Shown: positions 36,479-46,132 of the stretch, piece by piece
Position numbering within the stretch: the stretch's first letter is position 1
Layout of the letters: every line of letters begins with the position of its first letter
Origin: Pseudomonadota bacterium
GTDB taxonomy: Bacteria > Pseudomonadota > Alphaproteobacteria > Rhizobiales > Aestuariivirgaceae
Reading direction: 5' to 3'
NCBI GenBank assembly: GCA_020161855.1
Contig: JAIUNJ010000002.1
Span: 372,001 to 436,000 of the forward strand
DNA length: 64,000 nucleotides
The notes under the pieces: model-generated
Seen by the model: the letters and a program-made list of their open reading frames with translations, nothing else
Told to the model about the DNA's origin: nothing
Databases searched by the model: none
Position numbers and translations under genes: made by a program

Positions 36479-37072
36479 TTAGCCGATCTTGATCTTGGAA
36501 TCAGAAAGGAAGGAATAGGGTGGCACCGCAAGGTTCTCAGGTGCAGGGCCTTTGCGGATGCGGCCTGCGGTGTCGTAGTGCGAACCATGGCAAGGGCAGA
36601 ACCAGCCACCCACCTTGAGCGAGCCTTCAACGACGGCAAATTCCTTGAGCGGATTGTCGCCCTGCGGCACGCAGCCGAGATGGGTGCAGACGCCCATCAT
36701 CACCAGAAACTGCTCATGGCCGGCCACTGTGCGGTTCTCATCCGTGGCGGGCGCACCATCCTTGGCAACGGCGCTGCGGGCGATAGGATCCTTCAGATCG
36801 GTCAGGGGAACGGCCTTGGCCGCCTCGATTTCCTTGGCGGTGCGGTTCCGGATAATCACCGGGTTGCCGCGCCACTTGATGGTCACTTCCTGGCCCTCGG
36901 CAATCGGGGCAAGATCGAACTCGATCGAGGCCAGCGCCTTGACGGAGGCGTCAGGATTCATCTGGCTGATGAACGGCCAGGCGGTCAGGGCCACGCCAAC
37001 CGCACCAACAGCACCCGTCGCAATGTATAGAAAGTCACGCCTTGTAACGTCCGCATGTGTTGCTGTGGACAC
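36479..37072 (-). CDS. petA: Ubiquinol-cytochrome c reductase iron-sulphur (Rieske) subunit
   Basis: A 197-residue Rieske protein. The N-terminus has a TAT-like signal anchor ([17 protein letters not shown]); the [2Fe-2S] cluster ligands are in CTHLGCVP and CPCHGSHYD (about residues 130-155). GTG 37072 is the start, with GAGGGA eight bases upstream; the open frame to 37558 has no similarity. First gene of petABC, divergent from trmL. Confidence 0.95.
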   Translation of the reverse strand: MSTATHADVTRRDFLYIATGAVGAVGVALTAWPFISQMNPDASVKALASIEFDLAPIAEGQEVTIKWRGNPVIIRNRTAKEIEAAKAVPLTDLKDPIARSAVAKDGAPATDENRTVAGHEQFLVMMGVCTHLGCVPQGDNPLKEFAVVEGSLKVGGWFCPCHGSHYDTAGRIRKGPAPENLAVPPYSFLSDSKIKIG

Positions 37073-37225
37073 GTCGCTGTTCCCTCGTCTGCCCCTGGCG
37101 TTGCCTGCCAAGCGGTTCAAATCTTGGGCGTTTTGACATCGCCACTGGGCGAAGTCCAGCCATAGGATGTCGCAGTAAGCCGCCCCCTGCCCGGATTTCC
37201 GGATTTGCCTTAAACTCCCGGAATC

Positions 37226-37693
37226 ATGATTGAAATAGCGCTCTATCAGCCTGACATCGCAGCCAATGCCGGAGCCATCGCGAGGCTCTGTGCCTGTTTC
37301 GGCCTGCCCCTCACAATCATCGAGCCCGCAGGCTTTGTTTGGAGTGATTCTAGCTTTCGCCGGGCGGGAATGGACTATCTGGCCGAGGCCGATATCCGCC
37401 GCGCGGCCAGTTGGGAGGTCTTCCTCGCCGAAAGGCGCGGCCGGCGGCTGTTGCTGCTCAGCACCAAGGCACAGGCGGCCTACACCGGCTTTGCCTTCCA
37501 GCCGGGTGACATCCTGCTGCTGGGCCGCGAGTCTGCCGGGGTGCCGCCGGAAGTTCATGCCGCCTGCCGCGGGCTTACCATTCCCATGCGCCCCGGCATG
37601 CGCTCGCTCAATGTCGGCATGGCCTGCGCCATGGTTACGGGCGAAGCGCTGCGCCAGCTCGGGCAGTTGCCTTCAATGCAGGGGACAGCCTAA
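37226..37693 (+). CDS. trmL: tRNA (cytidine(34)-2'-O)-methyltransferase
   Basis: A 155-residue SPOUT methyltransferase that modifies the wobble ribose of certain tRNAs. It has the N-terminal [22 protein letters not shown], the middle GFVWSD and the C-terminal knot segments [14 protein letters not shown] and [19 protein letters not shown]. Full length for TrmL. First of a trmL-hemF-apt series; hemF follows directly after its stop. Confidence 0.93.
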   Translation: MIEIALYQPDIAANAGAIARLCACFGLPLTIIEPAGFVWSDSSFRRAGMDYLAEADIRRAASWEVFLAERRGRRLLLLSTKAQAAYTGFAFQPGDILLLGRESAGVPPEVHAACRGLTIPMRPGMRSLNVGMACAMVTGEALRQLGQLPSMQGTA

Positions 37694-37695
37694 GT

Positions 37696-38628
37696 GTGGC
37701 GGGACAGATCGAGTTTTGGCCCCGTGCGCATGAGGCGGCAGGCGCCCCATCCGGCAAAGGCATGACGACACCCTCTGAAACCGACATCATGAAAGAGGCT
37801 GCAAGTGCCTGGTTCGCCACACTTCAGCAACGGATCATCACCGATCTCGAAGCGCTTGAAGATGTATCTTCTGGCGATGGGACGGCGGGCCGCTTTGTCC
37901 TCACGCCCTGGCAGCGCGGCGAGAATGAAGGCGGCGGGACCATGGCCATGCTGCATGGCCGCCTCTTCGAGAAGGCCGGCGTTCACCGCTCGACAGTCTT
38001 CGGCGAGTTTTCGCCAGAGTTCCGCAAGCAGATTCCGGGGGCGGAGGAAGACCCGCGCTTCTGGGCTTCGGGCCTTTCCCTCATCATCCACCCGCGCAAT
38101 CCCCATGTGCCCGCCGTCCATATGAACACGCGCTTCGTGGTGACGACAAAGGCATGGTTCGGCGGTGGCGCTGACCTGACGCCTGTGCTGATGCGGCGGC
38201 GCACGCAGGAAGATGCCGACAGCATCTCCTTCCACGCCGCCATGAAAGAAGCCTGCGAGGCCCACAAGGTCGCCGACCATCAGCGTTACAAAGCCTGGTG
38301 CGATGAGTATTTCTACCTGCCGCACCGCAAGGAAGCGCGCGGCATCGGCGGCATCTTTTTCGACTATCTCAACTCAGGTGACCGTGACGCCGACCTTGCC
38401 TTCGTGCGCGAGGTTGGCGAGGCTTTCCGGCGCATCTATCCCGCAATCGTCCGCCGGAACATGAACACGCCGTGGACAGCAGAGGACCGGGAAGAACAGC
38501 TTGTCCGCCGTGGCCGCTATGTGGAGTTCAACCTGCTCTATGATCGCGGCACCATCTTCGGCCTCAAGACCGGCGGCAATGTTGACAGCATCCTCTCCTC
38601 CATGCCACCCGAAGTGAAGTGGCCCTAA
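37696..38628 (+). CDS. hemF: Oxygen-dependent coproporphyrinogen III oxidase
   Basis: A haem-biosynthesis enzyme converting coproporphyrinogen III to protoporphyrinogen IX with O2. Family marks: [63 protein letters not shown], and the C-terminal [23 protein letters not shown]. The longest reading (310 residues) begins with GTG 37696, AGGGGA about ten bases upstream; the family alignment would also allow ATG 37762 (288 residues), which has no proper ribosome-binding site. Start uncertain, identity firm. Confidence 0.95.
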   Translation: MAGQIEFWPRAHEAAGAPSGKGMTTPSETDIMKEAASAWFATLQQRIITDLEALEDVSSGDGTAGRFVLTPWQRGENEGGGTMAMLHGRLFEKAGVHRSTVFGEFSPEFRKQIPGAEEDPRFWASGLSLIIHPRNPHVPAVHMNTRFVVTTKAWFGGGADLTPVLMRRRTQEDADSISFHAAMKEACEAHKVADHQRYKAWCDEYFYLPHRKEARGIGGIFFDYLNSGDRDADLAFVREVGEAFRRIYPAIVRRNMNTPWTAEDREEQLVRRGRYVEFNLLYDRGTIFGLKTGGNVDSILSSMPPEVKWP

Positions 38629-38645
38629 CCAGCAAGCGAGCAGTC

Positions 38646-39191
38646 ATGGATCTCCGCAACGGCTTCGACATCAAGCGCTATATCCGCACCATTCCCGACT
38701 ACCCGAAGCCGGGCATCCTCTTCCGCGATATCACCACCCTGCTTGCAAACCTGCACGGCTTTCGGGCCGCGGTGGATGAACTGGCCTGGCCCTTCCTGCG
38801 CGGCGAGATCGACTATGTCGCCGGGATCGAAGCGCGCGGCTTTATCCTCGGTGGTGCGGTTGCCCATAACCTCGGGCGCGGCTTCATTCCGATCCGCAAG
38901 AAGGGCAAGCTCCCGTCGCGCGTGATCGGGCAGGAATATGCGCTGGAGTATGGCGTGGATACGATCGAGATACATGCCGATGCGATCCAGAAGGGTGACC
39001 GCGTGCTGCTCATCGACGACCTGATCGCCACGGGCGGCACCGCAGCTGCCGCCACGGACCTGATCCGCAAGTCTGGTGGTGAAGTGATCGCTGCTGCCTT
39101 CGTTATCGACCTGCCGGATCTCGGTGGCGCTGCAAAGCTCAAGGCCAAGGGCGTCAAGGTTCACACCCTCGTAGAGTTCGAGGGGCACTGA
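38646..39191 (+). CDS. apt: Adenine phosphoribosyltransferase
   Basis: A 181-residue purine salvage enzyme joining adenine to PRPP. N-terminal [25 protein letters not shown], and the PRPP-binding [17 protein letters not shown] (about residues 119-135) are all present. ATG 38646 is used, 17 bp after the hemF stop; an earlier in-frame start overlaps hemF. It would reuse adenine released by MtnP, and PRPP is made by Prs, also in this window. Confidence 0.95.
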   Translation: MDLRNGFDIKRYIRTIPDYPKPGILFRDITTLLANLHGFRAAVDELAWPFLRGEIDYVAGIEARGFILGGAVAHNLGRGFIPIRKKGKLPSRVIGQEYALEYGVDTIEIHADAIQKGDRVLLIDDLIATGGTAAAATDLIRKSGGEVIAAAFVIDLPDLGGAAKLKAKGVKVHTLVEFEGH

Positions 39192-39195
39192 GCTT

Positions 39196-39675
39196 TCAGC
39201 CCTTCCGTGCCACAAGCACCTTTCCGGAGAACGACATCACCAGTTCGCCACGCTGGTTGTGGCCTTCCGACAGCATCGTGATCATGCCCCACTGCGGGCG
39301 TGAGGCCAGTTCGCGCTTGTCGGTGATGGTGTTGCGAAAGCTTACGACATCGCCGGGATGAACCGGACGCGGCCAGCGGATGTCCTGGACTCCGGGCGAT
39401 GGCCCGGGTTCCGGCACGGGCATGCCCGTCGCTGCGAGTGCCTTGCGGGCGTCATCATTGCAGGTGACGAAGCAGATCATCCAGGCGCAGCATGTGTGGA
39501 ATCCGGCAGCGGCCGTTCCGCCGAAAAGCCCCTTCTCCGCCTCGCCGCTGTCGAGGTGAAATGACACGGGCACAAAGGTCCGGCTGAAACGCGATATGTT
39601 GTCGGCCGTGAACGTATAGTTGCCGATCCCGATGACACGGCCGATGTCGAGTTCCTCGAAGTGGAGGCCGATCAT
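39196..39675 (-). CDS. MaoC-like hotdog protein lacking the usual catalytic Asp
   Basis: A 159-residue single hotdog domain of the MaoC family. The hydratase motif of active members, D-x4-H (as DPQPFH in the neighbour), reads FVPVSFH here: the His is kept but the Asp is replaced by Val. The hydrophobic GLFGGTAAAGFH and the IRWPRPVHPGDVVSFRNTI stretches are intact. It overlaps the other MaoC gene by four bases, so it is probably the structural partner in a heterodimer. Function inferred, not proven. Confidence 0.8.
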   Translation of the reverse strand: MIGLHFEELDIGRVIGIGNYTFTADNISRFSRTFVPVSFHLDSGEAEKGLFGGTAAAGFHTCCAWMICFVTCNDDARKALAATGMPVPEPGPSPGVQDIRWPRPVHPGDVVSFRNTITDKRELASRPQWGMITMLSEGHNQRGELVMSFSGKVLVARKG

Positions 39676-40136
39676 GCTGGCCTCCGGCGCACGAAGAACA
39701 TTCCCTTCAGTTCGATCTTCGGTGTTCCCTGCTGGTCGGCGAGAGTGGAGAGAAATTGCACGATGCCGATCCCGGGCCGCGATGTGGAGGGACGGACGGC
39801 GAGCACCGTCATGGCGCCGCGAAGCGTGTCACCGGCAAGAACGGGCTTCAGCCACTTGACTTCGTCCATGCCGCTCGAGCCCAGCACCGCCGTGCGGCTG
39901 AGGCAGGCATCACACATGAGCCGCATCGTCAATGCCGTGGAGTGCCAGCCGCTGGCGGCAAGCCCGCCCAGGATGGACTCTCGCCCCGCTTCTTCATCGA
40001 CATGGAAAGGCTGTGGATCAAACTCCTTGGCGAAGGCAATGATGGCTTCCGCCGTCACAAGATGCGGCCCGAGACCGAAGGTCTGCCCCGCCACATAGTC
40101 TTCAAGATAGAGCTCAGCGCCTACCATTCGCTCCAT
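39672..40136 (-). CDS. MaoC family dehydratase
   Basis: A 154-residue hotdog protein with the enoyl-CoA hydratase 2 motif FDPQPFHVDEEAG (about residues 39-51, Asp and His catalytic) and ILGGLAASGWHS; the second beta region KWLKPVLAGDTLRGAMTVL follows. (R)-specific hydration of acyl-CoAs is the family activity. The start may be ATG 40136 or ATG 40127; both overlap the end of the upstream gene by a few bases. First of a likely heterodimer with the protein at 39196. Confidence 0.85.
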   Translation of the reverse strand: MERMVGAELYLEDYVAGQTFGLGPHLVTAEAIIAFAKEFDPQPFHVDEEAGRESILGGLAASGWHSTALTMRLMCDACLSRTAVLGSSGMDEVKWLKPVLAGDTLRGAMTVLAVRPSTSRPGIGIVQFLSTLADQQGTPKIELKGMFFVRRRPA

Positions 40137-40585
40137 GCCTGTTCGCGTCCTGGAAAGGCAATGTGCTTGAAAGGCCATTGTTCGGCAAGAAAACTCCGAA
40201 ACGTCTTGCCAAGGGAAACATCTAGATCGGAGGTGCGGGCCCAATAGTGGGCCGTGACCTCGTAGGACGGATTGCTGCTCGGATAGATATAGCAGCAGCC
40301 AAGGCACTGGCTTTCGTCACCGTTCATCACGGTATAGGCAAACGAGTGCCGCAGATCGAATTCGACCTGATGCCAGCCCAGCTCCATGCGGTTCACTTCA
40401 AGTGTCAGACCGGCAGGCCATTGTGACGTGGGCCTCCAGGTTTTCGCAATTTCCGCGGCGCTGGCCATCACCGCCTCGAAATCCTTCTCGGCATCCAGCA
40501 TCTTCAACTGCCGCAGGTGAAACCCCGGCCCGTCGACCCGTTGCGGCACGATGAATTCGGCGGGAACGATGGGGCGAGAATACAC
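40121..40585 (-). CDS. GNAT-like N-acetyltransferase domain protein
   Basis: A 154-residue protein with a GNAT-like pattern: an N-terminal PGFHLRQLKMLDAEKDFEAVM, central beta strands in SFAYTVMN and CLGCCYIYPSSNP, and the C-terminal helix region. The acetyl-CoA loop is poorly conserved (no clear Q/RxxGxG/A), so catalytic activity is uncertain. GTG start 40585 with GAGGA nine bases before it. It leads the two MaoC genes, which overlap its end. Confidence 0.65.
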   Translation of the reverse strand: MYSRPIVPAEFIVPQRVDGPGFHLRQLKMLDAEKDFEAVMASAAEIAKTWRPTSQWPAGLTLEVNRMELGWHQVEFDLRHSFAYTVMNGDESQCLGCCYIYPSSNPSYEVTAHYWARTSDLDVSLGKTFRSFLAEQWPFKHIAFPGREQAWSEW

Positions 40586-40597
40586 TTGCGCGGTTCC

Positions 40598-41695
40598 TCA
40601 GGTGTTGAAGCGGAAATGCATCACGTCGCCATCCGCCACGACATACTCTTTGCCTTCGAGGCGGAACTTGCCGGCATCGCGCGCACCGGCCTCGCCCTTG
40701 TTGGTGACATAATCACCATAGGCAATTGTTTCGGCGCGGATGAACCCCTTCTCGAAATCCGTGTGGATGACGCCGGCTGCGGCAGGCGCACGCGTCCCCT
40801 TTGTGATGGTCCAGGCGCGGGCTTCCTTGGGGCCTACGGTGAAATAGGTGAGCAGACCCAGAAGCGCATAGCCCTCGCGGATGACACGGTTGAGGCCCGG
40901 TTCGCTGAGGCCGACGGCATCGAGATAGTCCTTCTGGTCGGCTGGCGGCAGCACCGCAATCTCGCTCTCGATCTTGGCTGAGACGACCACGGCACGGTTG
41001 CCCTCCTTGGCCGCGAAGGCCTTCACCCGGTCGGAAAAGGCATTGCCCTTGTCAGCGGAGGCTTCCTCGACATTGCAGACATAGAGAACAGGCTTGGACG
41101 ACAAGAGGCCGAGGCCCCGGAACATCGTCTCCTCTTCATGGCTCCGCTCGACAAGCCTTGCGGGCTTGCCTTCGCGCAACAGTTCCAACGCGCGCGACAT
41201 CAGGCCTGCCAGTTCCTTCGATTCCTTGTCGCCCTGTTTCGCCTTCTTCTCGGTATTGACGAAGCGCTTCTCTAGCGAGTCGAGATCGGCCAACATCAGT
41301 TCCGTCTCAATGGTCTCGATATCGGCAACGGGATCAACCTTGCCCGACACATGAGTGATGTCGCCATCCTCGAAGCAGCGCACCACATGGGCGATGGCAT
41401 CGGTCTCGCGGATATTGGCAAGGAACTGGTTGCCGAGGCCTTCGCCCTTGGACGCACCCTTCACCAGGCCTGCAATGTCCACGAAGGTCAGCCGCGTCGG
41501 GATGATCTGCGCCGAACCCGCAATGCCCGCCAGCGTATCCAGGCGTTCGTCGGGAACACCGACATCGCCCACGTTGGGCTCAATTGTGCAGAACGGATAG
41601 TTGGCGGCCTGGGCCGCCGACGTCTGCGTCAGCGCGTTGAACAGGGTCGACTTGCCCACATTGGGCAGACCCACGATGCCACATTTGAAACCCAT
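40598..41695 (-). CDS. ychF: Redox-regulated ATPase YchF
   Basis: A 365-residue OBG-family P-loop protein. G1 motif GLPNVGKST (about residues 8-16), G3 [20 protein letters not shown], and in place of the guanine motif the ATP-favouring NVEE; a C-terminal TGS domain ends with [13 protein letters not shown]. YchF binds ATP and ribosomes. ATG 41695 overlaps the pth stop by one base (TGATG); GTG 41698 just before it is also possible. Confidence 0.95.
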   Translation of the reverse strand: MGFKCGIVGLPNVGKSTLFNALTQTSAAQAANYPFCTIEPNVGDVGVPDERLDTLAGIAGSAQIIPTRLTFVDIAGLVKGASKGEGLGNQFLANIRETDAIAHVVRCFEDGDITHVSGKVDPVADIETIETELMLADLDSLEKRFVNTEKKAKQGDKESKELAGLMSRALELLREGKPARLVERSHEEETMFRGLGLLSSKPVLYVCNVEEASADKGNAFSDRVKAFAAKEGNRAVVVSAKIESEIAVLPPADQKDYLDAVGLSEPGLNRVIREGYALLGLLTYFTVGPKEARAWTITKGTRAPAAAGVIHTDFEKGFIRAETIAYGDYVTNKGEAGARDAGKFRLEGKEYVVADGDVMHFRFNT

Positions 41696-42300
41696 CACTC
41701 ATTGTCCTTCTTGCGCGGTGCATTGGGCCGCGGCGGATGCAGCGCCAGATGCACTTTGCTCTGAAATGTTTCGTCCCGGCCTTCAACCAGAAGCCCGGCA
41801 TGGTCTGCAACAGATTCGAGAATCGGCGCCAACCACTCACGATCAGCCTTGGCGAAGTCGCCAAGGACATGCGGCATCACCAGTTCCTTGATGCCGGGAT
41901 GCCCGATGCCCAGGCGCACACGCTTGAAATCTGGCCCGATATGGGCCGCGATGGAGCGGATGCCGTTATGCCCGGCCGCCCCGCCGCCGGTCTTGAGGCG
42001 GACCTTGCCCGGCTCGAGATCAAGCTCGTCGTAGAAGACATAGACCTTGTCGATGGCGATGCCATGGAAGCGTACGGCCTCGCCCACAGCGCGGCCGCTC
42101 TCGTTCATGTAGGTCTGCGGCTTGAGGAGCAGAACCTTCTCGCCATCCAGCACGCCTTCGGATGCCTCGGACTGAAACTTCTTGCGCCAGGCCGAAAAGC
42201 CATGGCGGCGGACGATTGCGTCCACCGCCATGAAACCGATGTTGTGCCGGTTGCCCGCATATTTGGTGCCGGGATTGCCAAGACCTGCAAAGAGCAACAT
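41695..42300 (-). CDS. pth: Peptidyl-tRNA hydrolase
   Basis: A 201-residue enzyme that recycles tRNA from peptidyl-tRNA drop-off. The catalytic residues are in place: Asn and His of [21 protein letters not shown] and the Asp of [18 protein letters not shown] 42300 with GGGGA six bases upstream; TTG 42306 would add two residues. Between rplY and ychF in one transcript; this order is conserved in alphaproteobacteria. Confidence 0.96.
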   Translation of the reverse strand: MLLFAGLGNPGTKYAGNRHNIGFMAVDAIVRRHGFSAWRKKFQSEASEGVLDGEKVLLLKPQTYMNESGRAVGEAVRFHGIAIDKVYVFYDELDLEPGKVRLKTGGGAAGHNGIRSIAAHIGPDFKRVRLGIGHPGIKELVMPHVLGDFAKADREWLAPILESVADHAGLLVEGRDETFQSKVHLALHPPRPNAPRKKDNE

Positions 42301-42330
42301 GGGCAATCCCCGGCGTGGGCCAGGCCCTGC

Positions 42331-43065
42331 TTATTTCTTCTTGGCAGGAGCCGCGGCAGCAGGAGCCGCACCCTTGGCAGCGGCCGGAGCAGCGCCACCC
42401 TTTGCGGGTGCTGCAGCGGCAGCGCCAGCAGCGGCGGCCGGAGCCTTCTGGGCCGTGGCAGGAACTTCGGCGGAGGCCGCTTCGGCCGGCGCTTCTTCTT
42501 CCTTGGCCTGGGCCGTGATGGCGCAGAGCGTCAGGTCTTCGCGCGACACGCTGGTGACGCGGTCGGGCAGCTGGATCTGCGACAGGTGGACATTCTGGCC
42601 AATCTGCATGCCGGCGAGGTCAACGACGATTTCATCGGGGATGAAATCGGCCGGGCAGTAGAGGTTGACAGAGTGCGACACGACGTTGAGCACGCCGCCC
42701 GACTTGAGGCCGGGGGCCTGGTCCTGGTTCTTGAAGTGAACCGGGATTTCAACGGCGATGCGGGAATCCTTGCCGAGGCGCAGGAAATCCACGTGGATGA
42801 TGCGGTCCTTGACCGGCTCGAACTGGATGTCGCGCGGGATGGCGCGGATCGTCTTGCCATCGACTACGAGGTCGACGAGGGTGGACAGGAAACGGCCCGT
42901 CTCCACAAACGGCAGCACCGCGTTGTAGGTCAACTGAATGAGCTGCGGGTCCTGCTTGTCACCATACACAACGCCCGGGATGGCACCCGTGCGGCGAACG
43001 GAACGAGCGGCCCCCTTGCCAGCCTGGCCGCGCGAGTCGGCCTTGATCGTCACGATTTTCGACAT
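42331..43065 (-). CDS. rplY: 50S ribosomal protein L25 (general stress protein Ctc type)
   Basis: A 244-residue 5S rRNA-binding ribosomal protein of the long, two-domain form: the L25 domain (about 1-95, GKGAARSVRRTGAIPGVVYG), the C-terminal beta domain (to about 190) and an unusual Ala/Pro/Gly/Lys tail of about 50 residues ending KKK. Such tails are common in alphaproteobacterial L25 but vary in length. The start 43065 has GGAG a few bases ahead; a candidate promoter lies at 43126-43161. Confidence 0.95.
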   Translation of the reverse strand: MSKIVTIKADSRGQAGKGAARSVRRTGAIPGVVYGDKQDPQLIQLTYNAVLPFVETGRFLSTLVDLVVDGKTIRAIPRDIQFEPVKDRIIHVDFLRLGKDSRIAVEIPVHFKNQDQAPGLKSGGVLNVVSHSVNLYCPADFIPDEIVVDLAGMQIGQNVHLSQIQLPDRVTSVSREDLTLCAITAQAKEEEAPAEAASAEVPATAQKAPAAAAGAAAAAPAKGGAAPAAAKGAAPAAAAPAKKK

Positions 43066-43370
43066 AGTCTTCTCCAAATGCAGAAAGGCCCGGCCTTCCT
43101 CCAGGGGTGAACGGCGCCGGGCAACAGGGCGGCCTATAGGAGAAATCCTGACGGCTTGCAAGCTGGCCCGGAAACGCTGCTTTGTGGCCTGTTAAGGAAT
43201 CTCAAGTAGCAAATTCAAACTTATCCAGATGACCCATTCGACACCTTGACAAGATGGTAGAATGAGGTTGTTTTGACTGTCGGGTTGCGACTCTGGATAG
43301 AAATTTGAAATTTCAAGCAGGGCAGACTAAACCTGACTGCCACGGGGCTTGGTTCTTGGATAGGGCGGGA
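43066..43370. other. Intergenic region with divergent starts (rplY and DMT transporter)
   Basis: The only gap above 300 bp. It holds the rplY leader with a GC-rich inverted repeat (AAGGCC...GGCCTT near 43085-43097), the candidate rplY promoter at 43126-43161, and then an AT-richer part (43200-43300) with TTGACA at about 43245 that could start the DMT gene. I find no open frame, RNA gene or terminator in it. Confidence 0.5.
43126..43161 (-). promoter_or_regulatory. Candidate sigma70-type promoter of rplY-pth-ychF
   Basis: Minus strand: TTGCAA (43161-43156), 17 bases, TATAGG (43138-43133). Both hexamers resemble -35 and -10 boxes at ideal spacing, about 70 bp before the rplY start. Confidence 0.4.
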
Positions 43371-44303
43371 ATGATGACTGAAGCGAGCAGTCAAGTCAGG
43401 TCAGGCGTTCAGTTCGGTCTTCTCATTACTGCCCTCGGGGGCTTTCTTTTTACATTCGATCTGCCGCTGTTGCGTCTGGCTGCTGCCGACAAGTGGACGA
43501 TGGTCTTCGCGCGCGGCGTTTTGCTTTTTGCTTCGATCACCATCACGTGGTGGCTGGTGCAGCGCGTCAGCGCCGAGCGTAGGCCCTTCATCGCCGGGGC
43601 GGCGGGCCTCGCCGTGGTCGGCACCAACACGATCGCAAATATTGCCTACATCGGATCGATCACGGAAACGCATGCCGCCAATGTGGTATTCATCCTTGCC
43701 CTGGTTCCGATCCTGACGGCCATCTTCTCGCGCATCTTCATCAGCGAGCAGGTGCATAGTGTCACCTGGCTGGCGGCGGCCCTGTCATTTCTCGGTGTCG
43801 GCATCATCGTTTGGGACGGCGTTCACTCCGGAAAACTGTTCGGCGATTTCCTGGCGCTCGTCTGCGCCTGCTGCACGGCTGCCGCCTTTACAATCATCCG
43901 TGCGAGCGGACGCAATGTTGCAACGAGCCTTGGGCTCGGGAGCCTTGTGTCGGCTGCAGTCGCCCTGCTCTTCTTCCCCGTTGATTTCGCCTCTCTGCTG
44001 AACGTGACAAGCTTCGGCATGCCGGCGTGGTTCTGGATTGCCCTTAATGGCTTTATTGCCATTCCCATTGCCTCGACGCTGATCGCCAACGGTCCGCGCT
44101 TCCTGCCGTCGGTTGATGTCAGCATGTTCTTCCTGCTCGAAACGGTTCTGACGCCGATCTGGATCTGGTTCCTCTTCAACGAACAGCCAAGCAATGCCGT
44201 GCTGCTGGGCGGAGCGCTGGTCGTCGTGACGCTTGTAGCACATAGCTTCTGGCGCCTGCGCCAGAGTCTGGGCAAGGCACAGTCGACCAGCAGCCCTCAC
44301 TGA
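43371..44303 (+). CDS. DMT family transporter (EamA type)
   Basis: A 310-residue inner-membrane carrier with ten hydrophobic segments forming two EamA repeats; the first begins GVQFGLLITALGGFLFTFDLPLLRL and the second around FGDFLALVCACCTAAAFTIIRASG. The substrate is unknown. The start is ATG 43371 or 43374 after GGGCGGGA; a frame opening at 43305 lacks support. Its last seven bases overlap the convergent Uup gene. Confidence 0.86.
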   Translation: MMTEASSQVRSGVQFGLLITALGGFLFTFDLPLLRLAAADKWTMVFARGVLLFASITITWWLVQRVSAERRPFIAGAAGLAVVGTNTIANIAYIGSITETHAANVVFILALVPILTAIFSRIFISEQVHSVTWLAAALSFLGVGIIVWDGVHSGKLFGDFLALVCACCTAAAFTIIRASGRNVATSLGLGSLVSAAVALLFFPVDFASLLNVTSFGMPAWFWIALNGFIAIPIASTLIANGPRFLPSVDVSMFFLLETVLTPIWIWFLFNEQPSNAVLLGGALVVVTLVAHSFWRLRQSLGKAQSTSSPH

Positions 44304-46114
44304 GCTGACTCGATCTCCTCACGCAGCAGTTCAAGCTCCAACCACTGGTCTTCGGCGGTGTTTTTCTCGGCCTGACACGCCGCCAGTCTTGCTGAAGCTT
44401 CGGCAAAGCGCTTGGGATCCTTCTGGAACAGCCCAGCATCAGAAAGAACGCCGGTCAGTTCAGCAATCTCCTTCTCAAGCTGCTTCAGCCGCGCAGGCAA
44501 GGTCTCCAGTGCATGCTTTTCCTTGAAGCTCAGCTTTCGCTTCGGTGACGCTGCGGCAGGCGCAGGCGCATCCGGTCTGGCCGCCGCGATGCGCGGCTTT
44601 GCTTCGATCTTGCGGGCCGCCACACCCGCCCCCCGCTGTGCCAGCATGTCCGAGTAGCCGCCAGCATATTCGACCCAGCGGCCGTCGCCCTCATACATCA
44701 GGGTTGAAGTGGCCAGCCGGTCAATGAAGTCGCGGTCATGGCTCACCAGCAGGATCGTGCCCTGATAGTCGGTCAGCATCTCCTCCAGAAGGTCTAGCGT
44801 TTCCATGTCGAGATCATTGGTTGGCTCGTCGAGCACAAGCAGGTTCGAAGGCTTGGCCAGTTCGCGCGCCAGGATGAGGCGCGCCCTCTCGCCGCCCGAG
44901 AGAACGGAGACGGGCGTGCGCGCCTGTTCGGGGCGGAAAAGAAAATCCTTCATGTAACTGACGACGTGCTTGTTCTGGCCGTTGACCGTCACCGAGGAAC
45001 CGCGGCCGGAGGTTATGACGTCTGCTACGAGATCGTCGGGCCGCAGGCTTTGACGGCTCTGGTCGATCATGACCGTTTGCAGGTTCGTGCCCCGCTTGAT
45101 GGTGCCGCTGTCGGGCTCGATCTCTCCAGTGATCAGTTTGAGAAGCGTGGTCTTGCCAGCACCATTCGGCCCAACAATGGCCAGCCTGTCACCACGCAAC
45201 AGGAGGAGATTGAGGCGGGAGACGATGCTGCGCGTACCGTAGCTCTTCTCAACTGCCTCCAGTTCGGCGACGAGCCGGCCCGAGGCCTGCCCTGTCGAGG
45301 TCTCAAGCTTCACGCCACCAAGCTTGCCGACGTGCTCCTTGCGCTCCTTGCGCAAGGATTGAAGCAACGCCACGCGCCGCATGTTGCGCTTGCGCCGGGC
45401 AGTCACGCCGTAGCGCATCCAGTGCTCTTCGGTCTCGATGCGCTTGGCCAGAAGCGCCTGGGCCGTCTCCTCTTCCTCAAGCACCTGATCGCGCCAGGCT
45501 TCGAAATCGGCAAATCCACGGTCCAACCGCCGCGCAGCACCTCGGTCCAGCCAGAGTGTCCGATTGGTCAATGCCTCGAGAAATCGCCGGTCATGGCTGA
45601 TCAGGATCATCGCAGAACGCGTCGCGGCCAGTCGGTTCTCAAGCCATTCAATGGCCGGCAGATCGAGATGGTTGGTGGGCTCATCAAGAAGCAGGATATC
45701 GGGACCGGGCGCCAGCGTACGCGCGAGGCTTGCGCGCCGCGCTTCTCCGCCCGAGAGGCGCGCCGGGTCTTCGCTGCCATCAAGGCCAAGCTCCTGCAAG
45801 AGCAGGCGCGCCAGATAAGGATCGTCCGTCGGCCCCAATCCGGCTTCGACATAATCGAGAACAGTGGCATAACCGGAGAAGTCGGGCTCCTGCGGCAGGT
45901 AGCGCACCGTTGTCCCCGGCTGGATGAAGATCTCCCCGCTATCCGGCTCAATGAGCCCGGCGGCAATCTTCAGCAGCGTTGACTTGCCCGTGCCGTTGCG
46001 CCCGACAAGACACAGCTTCTCGCCTTCCGAAAGCATCAGGCCCACGCCCTCAAGGAGCGGCCTGCCGCCAAAGGTCAGCGTAATGTCATTCAGGTTGAGA
46101 AGCAGTTGCGCCAT
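44297..46114 (-). CDS. uup: ABC-F family ATPase, Uup type
   Basis: A 605-residue soluble protein with two ABC domains and no membrane part. Walker A GRNGTGKST and GPNGAGKTT, signatures LSGGEARRAS and LSGGERARL, Walker B LLLDEPTNHLD and LVLDEPTNDLD; a charged linker lies between and a C-terminal coiled coil (about 530-605) binds nucleic acid in Uup. ABC-F proteins act on the ribosome or DNA, so this is not a transporter. Convergent with the DMT gene. Confidence 0.9.
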   Translation of the reverse strand: MAQLLLNLNDITLTFGGRPLLEGVGLMLSEGEKLCLVGRNGTGKSTLLKIAAGLIEPDSGEIFIQPGTTVRYLPQEPDFSGYATVLDYVEAGLGPTDDPYLARLLLQELGLDGSEDPARLSGGEARRASLARTLAPGPDILLLDEPTNHLDLPAIEWLENRLAATRSAMILISHDRRFLEALTNRTLWLDRGAARRLDRGFADFEAWRDQVLEEEETAQALLAKRIETEEHWMRYGVTARRKRNMRRVALLQSLRKERKEHVGKLGGVKLETSTGQASGRLVAELEAVEKSYGTRSIVSRLNLLLLRGDRLAIVGPNGAGKTTLLKLITGEIEPDSGTIKRGTNLQTVMIDQSRQSLRPDDLVADVITSGRGSSVTVNGQNKHVVSYMKDFLFRPEQARTPVSVLSGGERARLILARELAKPSNLLVLDEPTNDLDMETLDLLEEMLTDYQGTILLVSHDRDFIDRLATSTLMYEGDGRWVEYAGGYSDMLAQRGAGVAARKIEAKPRIAAARPDAPAPAAASPKRKLSFKEKHALETLPARLKQLEKEIAELTGVLSDAGLFQKDPKRFAEASARLAACQAEKNTAEDQWLELELLREEIESAQ

Positions 46115-46132
46115 GCCGCGGCGCTACCTTGC

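Noticed and set aside
41737-43110. 457-codon open frame antisense to pth and rplY
   Set aside because: It includes long Ala/Gly/Arg runs mirroring the L25 tail; both sense genes are certain.
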